From contig JAJPHV010000147.1 in assembly GCA_021325095.1 (NCBI GenBank), positions 1 through 64,000 on the forward strand: DNA of 64,000 nucleotides. The letters are read 5' to 3'. The notes beneath the pieces are model-generated. The model was not told the DNA's origin, ran no database searches, and was given only the letters and a program-made list of their open reading frames with translations. Made by a program: the position numbers and the translations under genes. This DNA is from Chloroflexota bacterium. Its GTDB lineage: Bacteria > Chloroflexota > Anaerolineae > Aggregatilineales > UBA2796. Numbering within the stretch: the stretch's first letter is position 1; each line of letters opens with the position of its first letter. Shown piece by piece: positions 50,843 to 59,840 of this stretch.

Positions 50843-51760
50843 ATGGCAAGAGAAAGACGGGCCTCAGAACAAATCCAGCAGCGTGCCCTGGGCGCAATGC
50901 TCACCGACGCTTTTTTCACCTGGCCGAGTGCAGTGAATATCGCCTTCTCGTTGGTGATGTTCTTCCTCGTGCCACACCTGTTTATCTGGTGGCAGCCCTG
51001 GTTCTGGCTGGTGTTCGGCCTGGTCGCCGAAGCGATCTACCTGGTGGCAACGCTGACCGACCCGGTTGCCAGCCAGCAGGCCGTCAGCCGCATGTTGATG
51101 GAACGCTTTGATCCGAGCGACATCAAGAACCCTAGCGCACGACAGCGCCTCCAAAAGGCCCTGGAATACAAGAAGAACATCGACGCTTTTGTCAGCCGGC
51201 AGACCGGCGCCATGAAGGTCAGCCTGAGCCAGACCGCCAACGAGATCAACGACTGGATCGAACTCATTTACCGCCTTGCCAAAAGCATCGACACCTTTGA
51301 AGCCAATGCCATCATTGATCGGGATCGGCGGGCCGTGCCGACAGAACTTGAAAATTTGAAGCGCCGGCTGGCTGTCGAGACTGACCCCGGCGTCAAAGCC
51401 GAATTGGAAGAGGCGGTGGCGATTCGCCAGCAATTGCTCGATAACCTGAAGTCGATTGAGAGCAGCGTCAAGCGCACCGACATCAAACTGGATAATACCC
51501 TGGCACAGTTGAGCACGGTCTACGCGCAGATGCAGTTGTTGGACACGAAGGCAATGGATAGCGGGCGCGCCCAACGGTTGCGTTCGCAGATTCAAGACGA
51601 AATCGCCTCTCTGTCGGACACGATCAGTTCCATGGACGACGTGTATTCCTACAAAGGCTACCAGTCCGCCCTTCAGGACGCCGATCAGACTGATCTGGCG
51701 CAAGGTGCGATCCCGCCCTCCGATGTAGCCGCACAGCGCACAGGCCGCCGGAATGGTTGA
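50843..51760 (+). CDS. Membrane protein with long coiled-coil domain, function unknown
   Basis: A 305-residue protein with two closely spaced membrane helices at about 30-72 (IAFSLVMFFLVPHLFIWW, then WFWLVFGLVAEAIYLVATL), followed by a mostly helical cytoplasmic part with several heptad-like stretches (about 130-285), for example LENLKRRLAVETDPGVKAEL and ESSVKRTDIKLDNTLAQLS. I recognise no named family. Its stop overlaps the next gene's ATG by 8 bp, so translation is probably coupled to that of the acetyltransferase. Confidence 0.7.
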   Translation: MARERRASEQIQQRALGAMLTDAFFTWPSAVNIAFSLVMFFLVPHLFIWWQPWFWLVFGLVAEAIYLVATLTDPVASQQAVSRMLMERFDPSDIKNPSARQRLQKALEYKKNIDAFVSRQTGAMKVSLSQTANEINDWIELIYRLAKSIDTFEANAIIDRDRRAVPTELENLKRRLAVETDPGVKAELEEAVAIRQQLLDNLKSIESSVKRTDIKLDNTLAQLSTVYAQMQLLDTKAMDSGRAQRLRSQIQDEIASLSDTISSMDDVYSYKGYQSALQDADQTDLAQGAIPPSDVAAQRTGRRNG

Positions 51761-52226
51761 CGCTCGCCCGGCACAGACGTACCGGGTGCTGCAAGCCTCC
51801 GTGCGTGACGTGCACGCCATTCGCCGCCTCGAACAGGTTGTCTTCCCCCTGGACGCTTACACCTACCTGAGTCTGACCACCCTGCTCATGTGGCCGGGCG
51901 GGGCCAATTTCAAGGCCCTCGACAGGCAGGGCAACCTGGTCGGCTTCGTGGCCGGGTCGCCCAACTGGGGGACGCACGTCGATTGGATCGTGACCCTGGG
52001 CGTGCACCCTGATCACCAGCGGCAGGGGCTGGGGCGCCGCCTGCTGGCCGTCTGCGAGGACAACCTGACCCAGCCTACCCTGCGCCTGACCGTCCGCACG
52101 GGGAATGAGGCGGCCATCCACCTGTATGAGACGGCGGGCTACTATCGACTTTACGTCGAACCGCGCTACTACAGCGATGGGGAAGATGGGATCGTGATGG
52201 AGAAACAGCGCCCCGATGGGCGCTAA
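51753..52226 (+). CDS. GNAT-family N-acetyltransferase
   Basis: A 157-residue protein with the acetyl-CoA-binding motif A (VTLGVHPDHQRQGLGRRLLA, about residues 88-107), including Q-R-Q-G-L-G, followed by the motif B-type LRLTVRTGNEAAIHLYETAGYY. This resembles RimI-like acetyltransferases of protein N-termini or small amines. It overlaps the coiled-coil membrane protein gene by 8 bp, suggesting a functional pairing. Confidence 0.9.
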   Translation: MVDARPAQTYRVLQASVRDVHAIRRLEQVVFPLDAYTYLSLTTLLMWPGGANFKALDRQGNLVGFVAGSPNWGTHVDWIVTLGVHPDHQRQGLGRRLLAVCEDNLTQPTLRLTVRTGNEAAIHLYETAGYYRLYVEPRYYSDGEDGIVMEKQRPDGR

Positions 52227-52227
52227 T

Positions 52228-53586
52228 CTAAGGGTTGTCTGTCGCTGCTGCTTTGGGGCCGACAGGCCGTTCCGACGAGCGCTTGAGAAAGCGCACTTTG
52301 GAAGCGCGCATTCCGTCCATTGCCTCCACCCGCACGTCGTAGTCGCCAAACGGCACAATGTCCCCTACCGCCGGAATCCGATCCAGGCGTTCGGCCACGT
52401 AACCGCCCAGCGTCGTCGAGATATATTTGCCTTCCGGCTCACCGAAGCGCTCGATCACGTCCGATAGCGTCACCAGCCCATCAACCACCGTGACGTTACC
52501 GCGTGTCTCGATTGGGCTGGCCTCTGTGTCGAACTCGTCCTGCACTTCCCCGACCAGCTCTTCGAGGATGTCTTCCATCGTGGCGACTCCGTCCATGCCA
52601 CCGTACTCGTCGATCACGATGGCGAACTGCATCTTCGTCCGCTTCATCTCCTCCAGCACGGCATTCACGCTGCTGGTCTGCGGCACGAACAGGGGGGTCC
52701 GCAAAATCGAACTTAGCTTGAACTCGGCGCTGTTGGTCAGCAGGTCAGGCTGTCTGGCAATCGCATCCAGCAGGTCTTTGGCGTGCAGCACCCCGATCAC
52801 CGTGTCCAGCGTGCCCTGGTAGACCGGGTAGCGAGAATGGTGCAGCGTGGCAATCAGCTTGAGCAACTCGGGCAGCGGCATATCGACGGCTACAGCGTCC
52901 ACTTCCGTTCGTGGGCGCATCACCTCCCGGATTTGCAGGTCGCCAAAGTCGAAGGCCCGGCGCAGCAGTTGTTCTTCGCTTTCCTCGATCAGCCCGGCCT
53001 CGCGGGTCGTATGCACCAGCATTTCCAGTTCTTCCGGTGAGTGCACCTGCGCATGGCCGCTGGCCGGTTCAAAGCCCAGCAGCCGCACGAACCAGTTGCC
53101 CACCCCGTTCATCAGGTTGATGACTGGCCGGAACAGCCCCAAGAAGAGCGTGATCGGGCGGGCCACGAACAGCGCCACCCCTTCCGGGCGTTGCAGGGCA
53201 ATCGACTTCGGCGTCAGTTCGCCCAGCACAATATGCAGCAGCGTGACCAGCGCGAAGGCGATGGCGGCAGCCAGGCTGCGCCCAACCGTATCGGCCCACT
53301 CGGCGGGTAGCAGGTGCAGCAGTGGGTCAAACAGGTGTCCGATGGCCGGTTCCCCGATCCAGCCAAGCCCCAGGCTCGCCAGCGTGATCCCCAACTGCGT
53401 GGCTGCGATGTAGCTGTCCAGGTGTTCAATCGCCTTTTGGGTGGCTCGCGCGGCGGCGTTGCCCTCCGAGACCAGTTGTTCGATCCGCGTGCGCCGGGCA
53501 CTGACCAGCGCGAACTCGCCAGCCACGAAGAATCCATTGCACGCGACCAGAAACAAAACGGCCAGTATGCCCAGAATCGATTCCAT
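52228..53586 (-). CDS. CNNM/CorC-HlyC family (hemolysin-like) membrane protein
   Basis: A 452-residue protein with an N-terminal DUF21 membrane domain of about four helices (1-190), a CBS-domain pair (about 205-325; includes HHSRYPVYQGTLDTVIGVLH and MQFAIVIDEYGGMDGVATME), and a C-terminal CorC_HlyC domain (about 350-440). Relatives help magnesium or cobalt efflux, despite the 'hemolysin' name. The ATG at 53586, with AAAGGA upstream, is preferred to earlier in-frame codons. Confidence 0.9.
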   Translation of the reverse strand: MESILGILAVLFLVACNGFFVAGEFALVSARRTRIEQLVSEGNAAARATQKAIEHLDSYIAATQLGITLASLGLGWIGEPAIGHLFDPLLHLLPAEWADTVGRSLAAAIAFALVTLLHIVLGELTPKSIALQRPEGVALFVARPITLFLGLFRPVINLMNGVGNWFVRLLGFEPASGHAQVHSPEELEMLVHTTREAGLIEESEEQLLRRAFDFGDLQIREVMRPRTEVDAVAVDMPLPELLKLIATLHHSRYPVYQGTLDTVIGVLHAKDLLDAIARQPDLLTNSAEFKLSSILRTPLFVPQTSSVNAVLEEMKRTKMQFAIVIDEYGGMDGVATMEDILEELVGEVQDEFDTEASPIETRGNVTVVDGLVTLSDVIERFGEPEGKYISTTLGGYVAERLDRIPAVGDIVPFGDYDVRVEAMDGMRASKVRFLKRSSERPVGPKAAATDNP

Positions 53587-53892
53587 TCGCTTCCTTTCAG
53601 CCTGGGTCACAGTATACCCGTTGCGGCTTAATGATACATTACTGAGACAGGCCATAAGAACTAAAGATGGCAGCCTTGAAGGTGAGAACAACTCATGAGG
53701 GCACAGCGCGCCAAGACAGGCAGTGGAAAGGCTTCATCACATTGGATTATGAATTGTGGCAGCACAGATAGACCGCGCTACAATTGGTTTCGTCGTGAGG
53801 CCGCTTCCCCACTGTTTTCGTAGAGATATTTGCCTGTTCTCATAAAAGTGGTTCGATGCGCAGCTTAAATCCGTCCCCTCAGGAGTTTAGAC
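53587..53892 (+). other. Promoter-bearing interval upstream of the KOW-like gene
   Basis: About 306 bp. A TACAAT -10-like hexamer at 53779-53784 with TTGTGG at 53754-53759 (19-bp spacing, rather long) could start the transcript of the 53.9-55.9 kb genes. On the other strand, the CorC-like gene's promoter must also be here. No RNA gene was seen. Confidence 0.35.
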
Positions 53893-54450
53893 ATGGCAAA
53901 AGGACTTAAGGTAGGTGATGCAGTTACGGTGCGCAAGGACATGCGGCTGCGTCGCAAAGACCCTGCCTATCAACAGGGGTTGAAAAGCATCAAATCCGGC
54001 GAGATCGGCCACGTCGTAAGCACCGCCGATGATCGCTCTCGCTCTGTGATCGTAGAATTCAAGGGTGTACCCGTAAAACTGGCGAGCCAGCGTCTTGAGC
54101 GGGCTACGCCACCCGTCGTCACCGGAACGAAAGTGCCGGATGCCGGGCAGCCAGCCCAGAGCAGGCGAGGCCGTCGCCGCGCAGCAGCGGAACTCGATCT
54201 GCTGAACTATAATAACCCTGATTTCATCGCCGAAGTTGCCAATCGATTGCTCATGGCAGGTGGCGCGGAGCCTAGTCCGGAAACAGTCGTCGTGCAGATC
54301 AAGCTCTCCGATTTGCCAGCACAGGTGCAGCAGCAGGTAAAGTCGTTGATGCGCGCCAAGCTCGACCTGGGGCGGCAGCCGCGCCGCGCCGCACCCGCAG
54401 CAGCCCAGGCCAGGCCACGCGGACGCAGACCCAAGAACGCGCAAGCCTGA
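53893..54450 (+). CDS. Small KOW/SH3-like protein with basic, Ala/Pro/Arg-rich tail; function unknown
   Basis: A 185-residue soluble protein. The N-terminal 70 residues (GLKVGDAVTVRKDMR..., then SGEIGHVVSTADDRSRSVIV) resemble a KOW or SH3-like beta-barrel. A helical region follows (about 100-150), then a basic, low-complexity tail ending RGRRPKNAQA, the sort found in nucleic-acid-binding proteins. The start follows AGGAG. I do not recognise a named family. A role in RNA, DNA or ribosome binding is only a guess. Confidence 0.6.
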   Translation: MAKGLKVGDAVTVRKDMRLRRKDPAYQQGLKSIKSGEIGHVVSTADDRSRSVIVEFKGVPVKLASQRLERATPPVVTGTKVPDAGQPAQSRRGRRRAAAELDLLNYNNPDFIAEVANRLLMAGGAEPSPETVVVQIKLSDLPAQVQQQVKSLMRAKLDLGRQPRRAAPAAAQARPRGRRPKNAQA

Positions 54451-54482
54451 AATCGTTCGGCGGCCAGGTAGGAACGAAGGCG

Positions 54483-55214
54483 ATGTATGAGACAAGGCGC
54501 GTCCAGCACCGGATTGTCAGCGGCTTTATCAACATCGTGGCCGATAGCCACTATTTGCCTGCATTCTGGGCGCATCCCGAGCTGGGCGGGCCATTTCCGG
54601 GGTTGGTGCTGATCCACGAGTGGTGGGGCCTGACCGCGCACATGCGCACACAGGTGCGGCGCTTCGCGGAGCTGGGCTTCTACGTGGTTGCGCCAGATTT
54701 ATTCGACGGGCAAACCGCCCAGAATGCCGATCAGGGCCTGGCGCTGCAACGGCAGCTTGGCGAGGCTGGCCCACCCCGCGTCGGTGCGGCGCTGCGTGCG
54801 CTCGAAACCCATCACCGCTGTAACGGCAAGATGGCAGTCATTGGCTGGCAGCTTGGCGGCGAACTGGCCTTCCACGCCGCGATGCATCGCACCGACCTGA
54901 AGGCCGTCATCGCCTTCTATGCCCGCCCCGACGATTACCTGGTGATGATGCCCGCCGACGAGACACCCATCCTGGCCTTCTACGGCGAGCACGATCCGAC
55001 GGCTTCCCCGAAGATGATTGAGCGCCTGCGGGCAGCGCTGGCCCAGTCGCCTGGCAAGGGACAGGTCATCGTCTATCCCGGTGCGACGACGGGTTTCTTC
55101 AACGACGACCTGCCCACTTACAATGCCCAGGCCGCTGCCGATGCCTGGGCCAAAATGCTGGATTTTCTGCACCAACACCTGGAAGTTGACATCAGTTCAA
55201 AGGGTGGTGCATGA
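54483..55214 (+). CDS. Dienelactone-hydrolase-family protein lacking catalytic Cys and His
   Basis: A 243-residue alpha/beta-hydrolase fold protein of the dienelactone hydrolase type (PGLVLIHEWWGLTAHMR near residue 39, PDLFDG near 71, FYGEHDPTAS near 167). The nucleophile elbow, G-x-C-x-G-G in active enzymes, reads GWQLGG with Gln123. The catalytic His, expected in a HGFFND motif, is Thr203 (ATTGFFND). Asp171 remains. Hydrolase activity by the usual triad is therefore not expected. Its stop overlaps the LipB start in ATGA, so it is translationally coupled to lipoate biosynthesis. Confidence 0.85.
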   Translation: MYETRRVQHRIVSGFINIVADSHYLPAFWAHPELGGPFPGLVLIHEWWGLTAHMRTQVRRFAELGFYVVAPDLFDGQTAQNADQGLALQRQLGEAGPPRVGAALRALETHHRCNGKMAVIGWQLGGELAFHAAMHRTDLKAVIAFYARPDDYLVMMPADETPILAFYGEHDPTASPKMIERLRAALAQSPGKGQVIVYPGATTGFFNDDLPTYNAQAAADAWAKMLDFLHQHLEVDISSKGGA

Positions 55215-55939
55215 AGGCCCATATCCCCTGCCAGGTCATCTCGCCGGGACGAATGGGCTACCAGGAAGCGTGGGCGCTTCAAGAACGGCTGGCAAAGGCA
55301 CGCGGCGCAGACCAGATACCCGATACGCTGTTGTTGGTCGAACATCCCCACACCTATACGCTCGGCTCGTCAGGACACGCCGAAAATGTCCTGCTGTCGC
55401 CGGATGAGTTGCGGGCGCGCGGTATTGAGGTGCACTGGGTCAATCGCGGCGGCGACGTGACGTATCACGGGCCGGGGCAATTGATTGGTTACCCGATCCT
55501 CAAACTGCCGAGCGCGGGCGACGGGCTGCACGCCGACGTGATCGCCTACGTCCGCAGCCTGGAGCAAACGCTGATCGACGCGCTGGAGACTTACGGCGTG
55601 AGGGCCTGGCCGTATCCTGGCCTGACCGGGGTCTGGATCGGCGAACCAGAAGCGCCCGCCAAGATCGCGGCCATCGGGGTCAGGGTCACGGTGCACCGGG
55701 TGACAATGCACGGCTTTGCGCTGAACGTCAACCCCGACCTGGACTATTTCAAGGGCATCATACCCTGCGGCATTGCGGATAAACCTGTCACCAGTTTGCA
55801 GGCGGTGCTCGGCCATCCAGTGGATATTCAGGAGGTGGCAGATCGCGTGACAGCCGCTTTCGGCGCGGTCTTCGGGCGCAAACTGTCCTGCCAGGGGCAG
55901 TTATCCGATCTGCAACTGCAAACGGAAACGCCGGTTTAG
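55211..55939 (+). CDS. lipB: Octanoyl-[acyl-carrier-protein]:protein N-octanoyltransferase LipB
   Basis: A 242-residue cytoplasmic enzyme that moves octanoyl from ACP to lipoyl domains. The family signature RGGDVTYHGPGQLIGYPI (about residues 79-96), the catalytic Lys in AKIAAIGVRV and the catalytic Cys in GIIPCGIADKPVTSL are all present. Lipoyl synthase (LipA) is not in the window. Reading is coupled to the upstream dienelactone-hydrolase-like gene by a 4-bp overlap. Confidence 0.95.
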   Translation: MKAHIPCQVISPGRMGYQEAWALQERLAKARGADQIPDTLLLVEHPHTYTLGSSGHAENVLLSPDELRARGIEVHWVNRGGDVTYHGPGQLIGYPILKLPSAGDGLHADVIAYVRSLEQTLIDALETYGVRAWPYPGLTGVWIGEPEAPAKIAAIGVRVTVHRVTMHGFALNVNPDLDYFKGIIPCGIADKPVTSLQAVLGHPVDIQEVADRVTAAFGAVFGRKLSCQGQLSDLQLQTETPV

Positions 55940-55956
55940 CCTTCTCGGTTGCGAAC

Positions 55957-57504
55957 TTACCGGCTGACCGAGGCGGTTGCTACCTGGTTGTCGATCAGCG
56001 CCCGCATCACGACGCCCACCACGTCGCTCTCGATGTCTACAGCATCAAAAGCTGTGAATGCGATGGCGTAGCGCCGTCCGTCGGGGAAGATCAGCAGCCC
56101 GGCATCGTTGTTGACATCGTGGCCCAGGCTGTTCTCGCTGGCCGGGTTGAAGTAGCCATCTTTGGTGGCAGTTTGAATCTCCGGATGATCAGCGACCTGC
56201 CCTTCGATTTTGCTCACAATGTCGGTGCGGATGGACAGCAATTCGACAGCTTTATCATAGTAGCCGCGCTGGCTGCCCACCGTCGCCAGATGGTAGTAAA
56301 TCAGTGCAAAATCGTGGGCGGAGAAGGTGGCCGAGTAAAATAACTCGTTGCCGCCCTCGATGATGCGCCGCCCGGCGAAGCGCGTATCGATGATGTTGGA
56401 CGATGCCAGCCTGCCGTACTGCCAGCTAAACAGGCCAGAGTCTGAACTGATGCCCAGACTCTGGCGTGCCCAATCGTTGAAGACCTGTACCGGGTTCCGG
56501 TTCGGCTCGTGCGGCGTGTTGTCGTAAATGTAAGCCAGCACGTTGGCCGCCTCGTGGTTCCCACTGAAAACGGTCATCACGTACACCCAGCGCAAGATTT
56601 CGTGGTATTTGAGCCAGGCGTCCTGGTACTCGATGGGCACGCGGCGCACGTTGCGCGTGTTCCAGTAGCGGATCGGCACGCTGCGCCAGATGTCCGGTGA
56701 GATTTTTTCAAAGAAATAGACCATCGCGGCCCCCTTCCAGGCGGAGGCGGAGGGAACCTGCGCATTCTCGTTGATGTTGATTTCGGCCTGGGGGTTGTTG
56801 ATTGGGATGAGCGTGAAGCCGAGCCGACGATCCCCGATCAGGGTGCGCAATGTGGCAAGCAGCGCGGCGTCGTGCGACGAACGTACTGCTTCCGGCGGTT
56901 GGGCCTGATCCGAGTAGGTCACGGTCAGGCTGGCCGTGAACGTGGTCTCGTCGAAGCGGGCGACGATGCGCGGCGGCGGGCCGTCGTAGGCCGGGTTCAG
57001 CCGCCAGACATAATCGTAAGATCTCACGTTGCCAGGGTCGAGGAAGATCAGGACGGAATAAGCGCCTACAGCACTGTCATTCTTGACCGGTTTGGCGTCC
57101 ACTTCTTCAAAAACGGTTTGCGATGCCCCATTCTTGTCCCAGAAACGAGCCTGATGGACCAGTGCATTGAGCAGGGATGCCACGCTGCTGACCCCACCCC
57201 CAAAGCCGCTGCTGCGCGTCTCCACAAACCCCCGGCTGCGGGACAGCGAATCCTGCAATACGTCGTGAATGAAGGAGTATTCCACACCGGGCTGGAACTG
57301 CACATTGTCAAAGAATCGCTGTAACTGCCTGAGGGCAACCTGCGTATTCACCAGTCGCGCCGGGTCATCGCGCTCGCCGTCAAAGGACATGCTTTCGGTA
57401 TGCGTGCGAGTGAGGTCGTCGGCACGGGCTGGAAGCGCAAACAAGTTGATCGCTAAGGCCGCGATCAACCCGTACAGGCAAAGCGATTTTGCGTGTGGGA
57501 TCAT
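55957..57504 (-). CDS. Exported VanW-like / class A beta-lactamase-like protein (paralogue A)
   Basis: A 515-residue exported protein with a signal peptide (LYGLIAALAINLFALPARA). Residues about 50-120 resemble VanW domains (FQPGVEYSFI, and GGGVSSVASLLNALV for the GGGVCQVSTTLYNA signature, cysteine lost). After a beta-rich stretch, the C-terminal half looks like the serine beta-lactamase/transpeptidase fold: S-A-W-K (254-257, SxxK), S-G-N (314-316, SxN), and K-D-G near 450 for KTG. It is a tandem paralogue of the preceding gene, 8 bp away. Likely a peptidoglycan- or envelope-acting serine hydrolase; true beta-lactamase activity is unproven. Confidence 0.75.
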   Translation of the reverse strand: MIPHAKSLCLYGLIAALAINLFALPARADDLTRTHTESMSFDGERDDPARLVNTQVALRQLQRFFDNVQFQPGVEYSFIHDVLQDSLSRSRGFVETRSSGFGGGVSSVASLLNALVHQARFWDKNGASQTVFEEVDAKPVKNDSAVGAYSVLIFLDPGNVRSYDYVWRLNPAYDGPPPRIVARFDETTFTASLTVTYSDQAQPPEAVRSSHDAALLATLRTLIGDRRLGFTLIPINNPQAEININENAQVPSASAWKGAAMVYFFEKISPDIWRSVPIRYWNTRNVRRVPIEYQDAWLKYHEILRWVYVMTVFSGNHEAANVLAYIYDNTPHEPNRNPVQVFNDWARQSLGISSDSGLFSWQYGRLASSNIIDTRFAGRRIIEGGNELFYSATFSAHDFALIYYHLATVGSQRGYYDKAVELLSIRTDIVSKIEGQVADHPEIQTATKDGYFNPASENSLGHDVNNDAGLLIFPDGRRYAIAFTAFDAVDIESDVVGVVMRALIDNQVATASVSR

Positions 57505-57512
57505 ACCGCCGG

Positions 57513-59264
57513 TTACTGGCCTGCGGTGGTTTGCTGCACTGTCGTACTGCGGCTGGCCTGCAGCAGCATCTTGATCGTCGTCGTGATCGAGTCAGCCATC
57601 AGGTCGCCCGCGTCGAAAGCCATGAACGCGACGGCATACTGCTTGCCATCGGCCAAAGTCAGCAGCCCGGCGTCGGTGCTGATGTAGTAGCCGTCGCTGT
57701 ATTCGCTGTACGGCCCGACGAAGCCGTCTTTGCTGGCTGCCTCGATGCCCGCCTTGCCGGTGAAGTATTCCAACATACCGGGCTGCTGGCGCGTCGTGGA
57801 CAGCAGTTCTACCGCTGTCTTGTAGTAGCCAAGATCGCGCCCGGCGGTGGCGAGGTAGACGTAGAATCGCGCCAGATCGCGCGGCGAATAGGTGTTGTTT
57901 GGCGTCAGAATTTTGCCGCCGTAGACCAGGAACTTCCGCCCATAGCGCTCATCGACGCAGCCCCGGCAGGCCGTCCGGCCCGCCAACCACAGGTGCAGCC
58001 CCGAATCCGGGCCGATACCCACCACGTCCCGGCTCCAGTTGTTGAAGGCGATGAGCGGATTGTCGCCTTTATAGCGCTGCGGCGTGTTTTGCCAGACGTA
58101 CATTAACACGTCGCCCGTCGCCTCGTTTTCGCTGTAGACGGCCATCCAGTACAGATCGCGCAGGATGTCGTGGTATTGTAACCAGTCGGCGCGATATTCG
58201 AGCGGCACTTTGTCCTGGTCTTTGTCTTTGTCCTTCAAGGCCCAGTATTTGACGGGGACACTGCTCCATACTTTCTTGTCCACGTTCTCGAAGAAGTATA
58301 TCGCCACCGGCCCCTTGAAGGCCGAGGCAACAAAAAGCTGCGTGTCCGGGTTCACGCCCACTGGTTCCAGGCTCTGGGCAGCCTCGCCAATGGGTAGGAT
58401 CGACACGCCGAATTTGCGCGAACCAATGATCGCCGTCAACTGCTGTGTCAGCAGCGTGGCCCGGCTGGTTTTGTTCAGGTTGTCAGGGGGCGGCTCCGGC
58501 AGGCCAGCGGTTTTGGGCGGCACGTCGGACGATGCAGGCGGCGCGGACGCTGCGCCTTCGGGGGCCGGGTCTTCGATGCTGACAGTTGGATTGTCGGCCT
58601 TGTCGCCCGGATCGGCGGGCTGCGGTGTGGGCTGGGCCTTGCCGACGGTGCGCAGTGGCTCATCCGCATAAGTCATTGTCAGGTACACCGTCTCGGCGTC
58701 CATATCGAACTGTCCAGTGATCTTGGGTGGAGGGCCGTCGTAGGCCGGATTCAGCCGCCAGATGTAATCTTTGTTCTTGACGCCTGTCGGGTCGAGGAAG
58801 ATCGTGGCGCCATACTTGCCATAGGTCTTATCGCCTTTCCACGTCCAGATCATAATCGTCTGGAAAACCGGCTTTTCTTTACCGTCGCTGTCCCGAAAGG
58901 TCGCCGTCTGCACCAACTGGTTCAACACCGAAGTTGCCCCGCACGCACCATAGGCGTAGCCTTTGGGCGTGTTCACGTAGCCCTGCGAAGGCATCATGCT
59001 GCCGTGCAACACATCCCGCAGAAATGAATAGTTGAAGCCACGCTTGAACTCGACCTTATCGAAAAAGGCTTGCATCTGGTTGAAGGCGGCACGGGCGTTG
59101 ATCAGACGGTTCTTATAGTTGTCAGCGCGAACGTAGGTCATCTGGACGGCTTGCGTGCGCATGAGGGAAGGGGAATCGGCTCGCGCGGGCCGGGCAGTGT
59201 GGAGGGCACAGCCCAATAGAGCGATCAGCGCGAGCGCACCTATCAGGTAGATTCGTTTCCCCAT
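57513..59264 (-). CDS. Exported VanW-like / class A beta-lactamase-like protein (paralogue B)
   Basis: About 583 residues from the ATG at 59264 (AGGGA upstream); the N-terminus LIGALALIALLGC is a signal and possible lipobox. Same architecture as the downstream neighbour: VanW-like region (FKRGFNYSFLRDVL then GACGATSVLNQLV), then a long Pro/Ala/Glu-rich insert with TPQPADPGDKADNP near 220, and a beta-lactamase-like fold with S-A-F-K, S-E-N and K-D-G motifs. Both share the strings RLNPAYDGPPP and IPIxY/VPVKYW, which shows common descent. It is the upstream gene of the pair and 13 bp from the small membrane protein gene. Confidence 0.75.
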   Translation of the reverse strand: MGKRIYLIGALALIALLGCALHTARPARADSPSLMRTQAVQMTYVRADNYKNRLINARAAFNQMQAFFDKVEFKRGFNYSFLRDVLHGSMMPSQGYVNTPKGYAYGACGATSVLNQLVQTATFRDSDGKEKPVFQTIMIWTWKGDKTYGKYGATIFLDPTGVKNKDYIWRLNPAYDGPPPKITGQFDMDAETVYLTMTYADEPLRTVGKAQPTPQPADPGDKADNPTVSIEDPAPEGAASAPPASSDVPPKTAGLPEPPPDNLNKTSRATLLTQQLTAIIGSRKFGVSILPIGEAAQSLEPVGVNPDTQLFVASAFKGPVAIYFFENVDKKVWSSVPVKYWALKDKDKDQDKVPLEYRADWLQYHDILRDLYWMAVYSENEATGDVLMYVWQNTPQRYKGDNPLIAFNNWSRDVVGIGPDSGLHLWLAGRTACRGCVDERYGRKFLVYGGKILTPNNTYSPRDLARFYVYLATAGRDLGYYKTAVELLSTTRQQPGMLEYFTGKAGIEAASKDGFVGPYSEYSDGYYISTDAGLLTLADGKQYAVAFMAFDAGDLMADSITTTIKMLLQASRSTTVQQTTAGQ

Positions 59265-59277
59265 TTTGCTGTCCCTT

Positions 59278-59670
59278 TCAGACGGTTTGCCCTGGTGTAC
59301 CTGCGGCCAGCTTACTTTCCATCGCTTTCCAGTCGGCTGCATCGCTCATCCAGCGGTAGACGGGCACACGCTTCCAACGCTCCCCGTCGCGCACAAACAG
59401 CCTGCCGCCTTCGACTTTTACGTCCTCCGCAGTCCGAAAGAAAAAGGTGCGCTTCACCGGCCCGACCATCGCGGAAACCACAACCTGATTCTTTTCGATG
59501 GTGAAGTAAGGGCGGGTCAGATACAGCGCTGCCAGCAGCAGCAGGACGAACCCGATCACGAGAGAGGTGTTGAAGCTACGAAGCAACAACAGCCAGCCAC
59601 CCAGCGCCACATTGATCGCGCCCAGCACCATGAAGGCGTAGGCAAGCACTCTGTTATACCTGATCGTCAT
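59278..59670 (-). CDS. Small membrane protein with PH-like C-terminal part, function unknown
   Basis: About 130 residues. Two hydrophobic helices (about 9-28 and 36-56) are followed by a compact beta-rich region, with FTIEKNQVVVSAMVGPVKRT and KVEGGRLFVRDGERWKRV, suggestive of a YdbT/bPH-like fold. The start may instead be the ATG at 59682. It heads the operon with the two VanW/beta-lactamase-like genes, so an envelope role is likely. No named family was recognised. Confidence 0.6.
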   Translation of the reverse strand: MTIRYNRVLAYAFMVLGAINVALGGWLLLLRSFNTSLVIGFVLLLLAALYLTRPYFTIEKNQVVVSAMVGPVKRTFFFRTAEDVKVEGGRLFVRDGERWKRVPVYRWMSDAADWKAMESKLAAGTPGQTV

Positions 59671-59715
59671 GGCTCCCCCCATCCAACACGATGATCTGGC
59701 TAGGCCACCATTGCT

Positions 59716-59744
59716 ATTCTACAAAGGGCGGCGAGCGAAGTCTA
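59716..59744 (-). promoter_or_regulatory. Predicted promoter of the VanW/beta-lactamase-like operon
   Basis: Minus-strand TAGACT (59744-59739), 17-bp spacer, TAGAAT (59721-59716) about 46 bp upstream of the 59670 start. Spacing is ideal and the -10 is good. Confidence 0.45.
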
Positions 59745-59840
59745 CCTAGTCTAACACTATATTCATGGTCTTGTGCGGAAATATACGATTATTTTACAAG
59801 GCTTGACAGCCGGCCACCCGGCGACGAATCGTCGATCTGG

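Noticed and set aside
57513..59264. Annotation of either paralogue as a true beta-lactamase
   Set aside because: The motifs are only beta-lactamase-like; there is no clear Glu166 equivalent and the KTG motif is KDG. A serine hydrolase of cell-wall metabolism is as likely.
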